13,672 bases of DNA from contig PBVO01000126.1 in the NCBI GenBank assembly GCA_002729015.1, forward strand, positions 25,084-38,755, given 5' to 3'. The position numbers were made by a program, and so were the translations under genes. This document shows positions 13,580 through 13,672 of this stretch, one piece after another (the first letter of the stretch is position 1; each line of letters opens with the position of its first letter). The notes under the pieces were generated by a model. That model made no database searches, was not told the DNA's origin, and worked only from the letters and a program-made list of their open reading frames with translations. Source of the DNA: Candidatus Poribacteria bacterium. GTDB lineage: Bacteria; Poribacteria; WGA-4E; UBA9662.

Positions 13580-13672
13580 ATGGGTGATAAACTGAATATC
13601 CTATTCCTTTTCGCTGATCAAATGCACGCGTTTGCAATGGGCTGTATGGGAAACCCAGAGATTCATACTCCA
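13580..13672 (+). CDS. Sulfatase, N-terminal 31 residues (runs off the window)
   Basis: Only 31 codons are visible: the strand-one block NILFLFADQ (6-14) followed by AMGCMGNPEIHTP at 19-31. This is the typical opening of type I arylsulfatase/alkaline-phosphatase-superfamily enzymes, where the Asp of 'ADQ' (usually 'DD') helps bind calcium and 'G-N-P-x-(I/V)-x-T-P' precedes the first helix. The C/S-x-P-S-R formylglycine site lies beyond the window, so activity cannot be judged. GAGAAGGG (13566-13573) six bases upstream supports the ATG at 13580; an in-frame ATG at 13562 would overlap that site. No signal peptide is present in this start, which suggests cytosolic action or export by another route. 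Confidence 0.8.
   Translation, partial: MGDKLNILFLFADQMHAFAMGCMGNPEIHTP

Noticed and set aside
1..13672. CRISPR array, transposase, integrase or phage genes
   Set aside because: No regularly spaced repeat series and no proteins with such signatures were found.

Overview
The window is AT-rich bacterial DNA from a genome that cannot be named from sequence alone. The gene mix is typical of poorly cultured marine lineages such as Poribacteria, Latescibacterota and Planctomycetes-like groups: a DUF6785/DUF6784 membrane protein, a phytanoyl-CoA dioxygenase-like oxygenase, a Gfo/Idh/MocA oxidoreductase, an RraA-family protein, a CBM9-like secreted protein and a sulfatase. A Poribacteria-like origin is my best guess (inference, modest confidence). 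Only about 60-65% of the window is coding. Several gaps are 0.3-1.2 kb long, and the right end carries broken genes, which suggests accessory or eroding DNA.

Layout. On the left (122-1386, minus strand) are an RraA-like protein and a small DUF4149/TMEM205-like membrane protein. A 1.2 kb non-coding gap follows. Next comes a plus-strand series: a Gfo/Idh/MocA dehydrogenase (2604-3704), an ArsI-type carbon-arsenic lyase (3914-4342), an exported coiled-coil protein with a Spy/CpxP/ZraP-like C-terminal half (4522-5286) and a PhyH-family dioxygenase (5607-6548). Convergent to these is a 627-residue DUF6785/DUF6784 membrane protein (6867-8750, minus). A 775-bp gap holding a 14-bp inverted repeat and a good sigma70-like promoter leads to a stand-alone secreted CBM9-like protein (9526-10254). 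After a 1-kb gap comes a class I SAM methyltransferase (11261-12019).

The right end (12.1-13.6 kb) mixes remnants with live genes. There is a probable C-terminal fragment of a beta-lactamase-like serine hydrolase, a DUF2007 protein, a C-terminal fragment of a second DUF6785/DUF6784 protein, a secreted-protein pseudogene with one nonsense codon and one frameshift, and the first 31 codons of a sulfatase that runs off the window.

How the genes may work together. Gfo/Idh, RraA, PhyH, CBM9 and sulfatase genes fit scavenging and oxidation of modified (possibly sulfated) marine carbohydrates and small organic acids, but spacing argues for mostly single-gene transcription units rather than one operon. 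ArsI and the exported Spy/ZraP-like protein, 179 bp apart on the same strand, may form a small metalloid or envelope-stress unit. No CRISPR array, tRNA, rRNA, transposase or phage gene was recognised.
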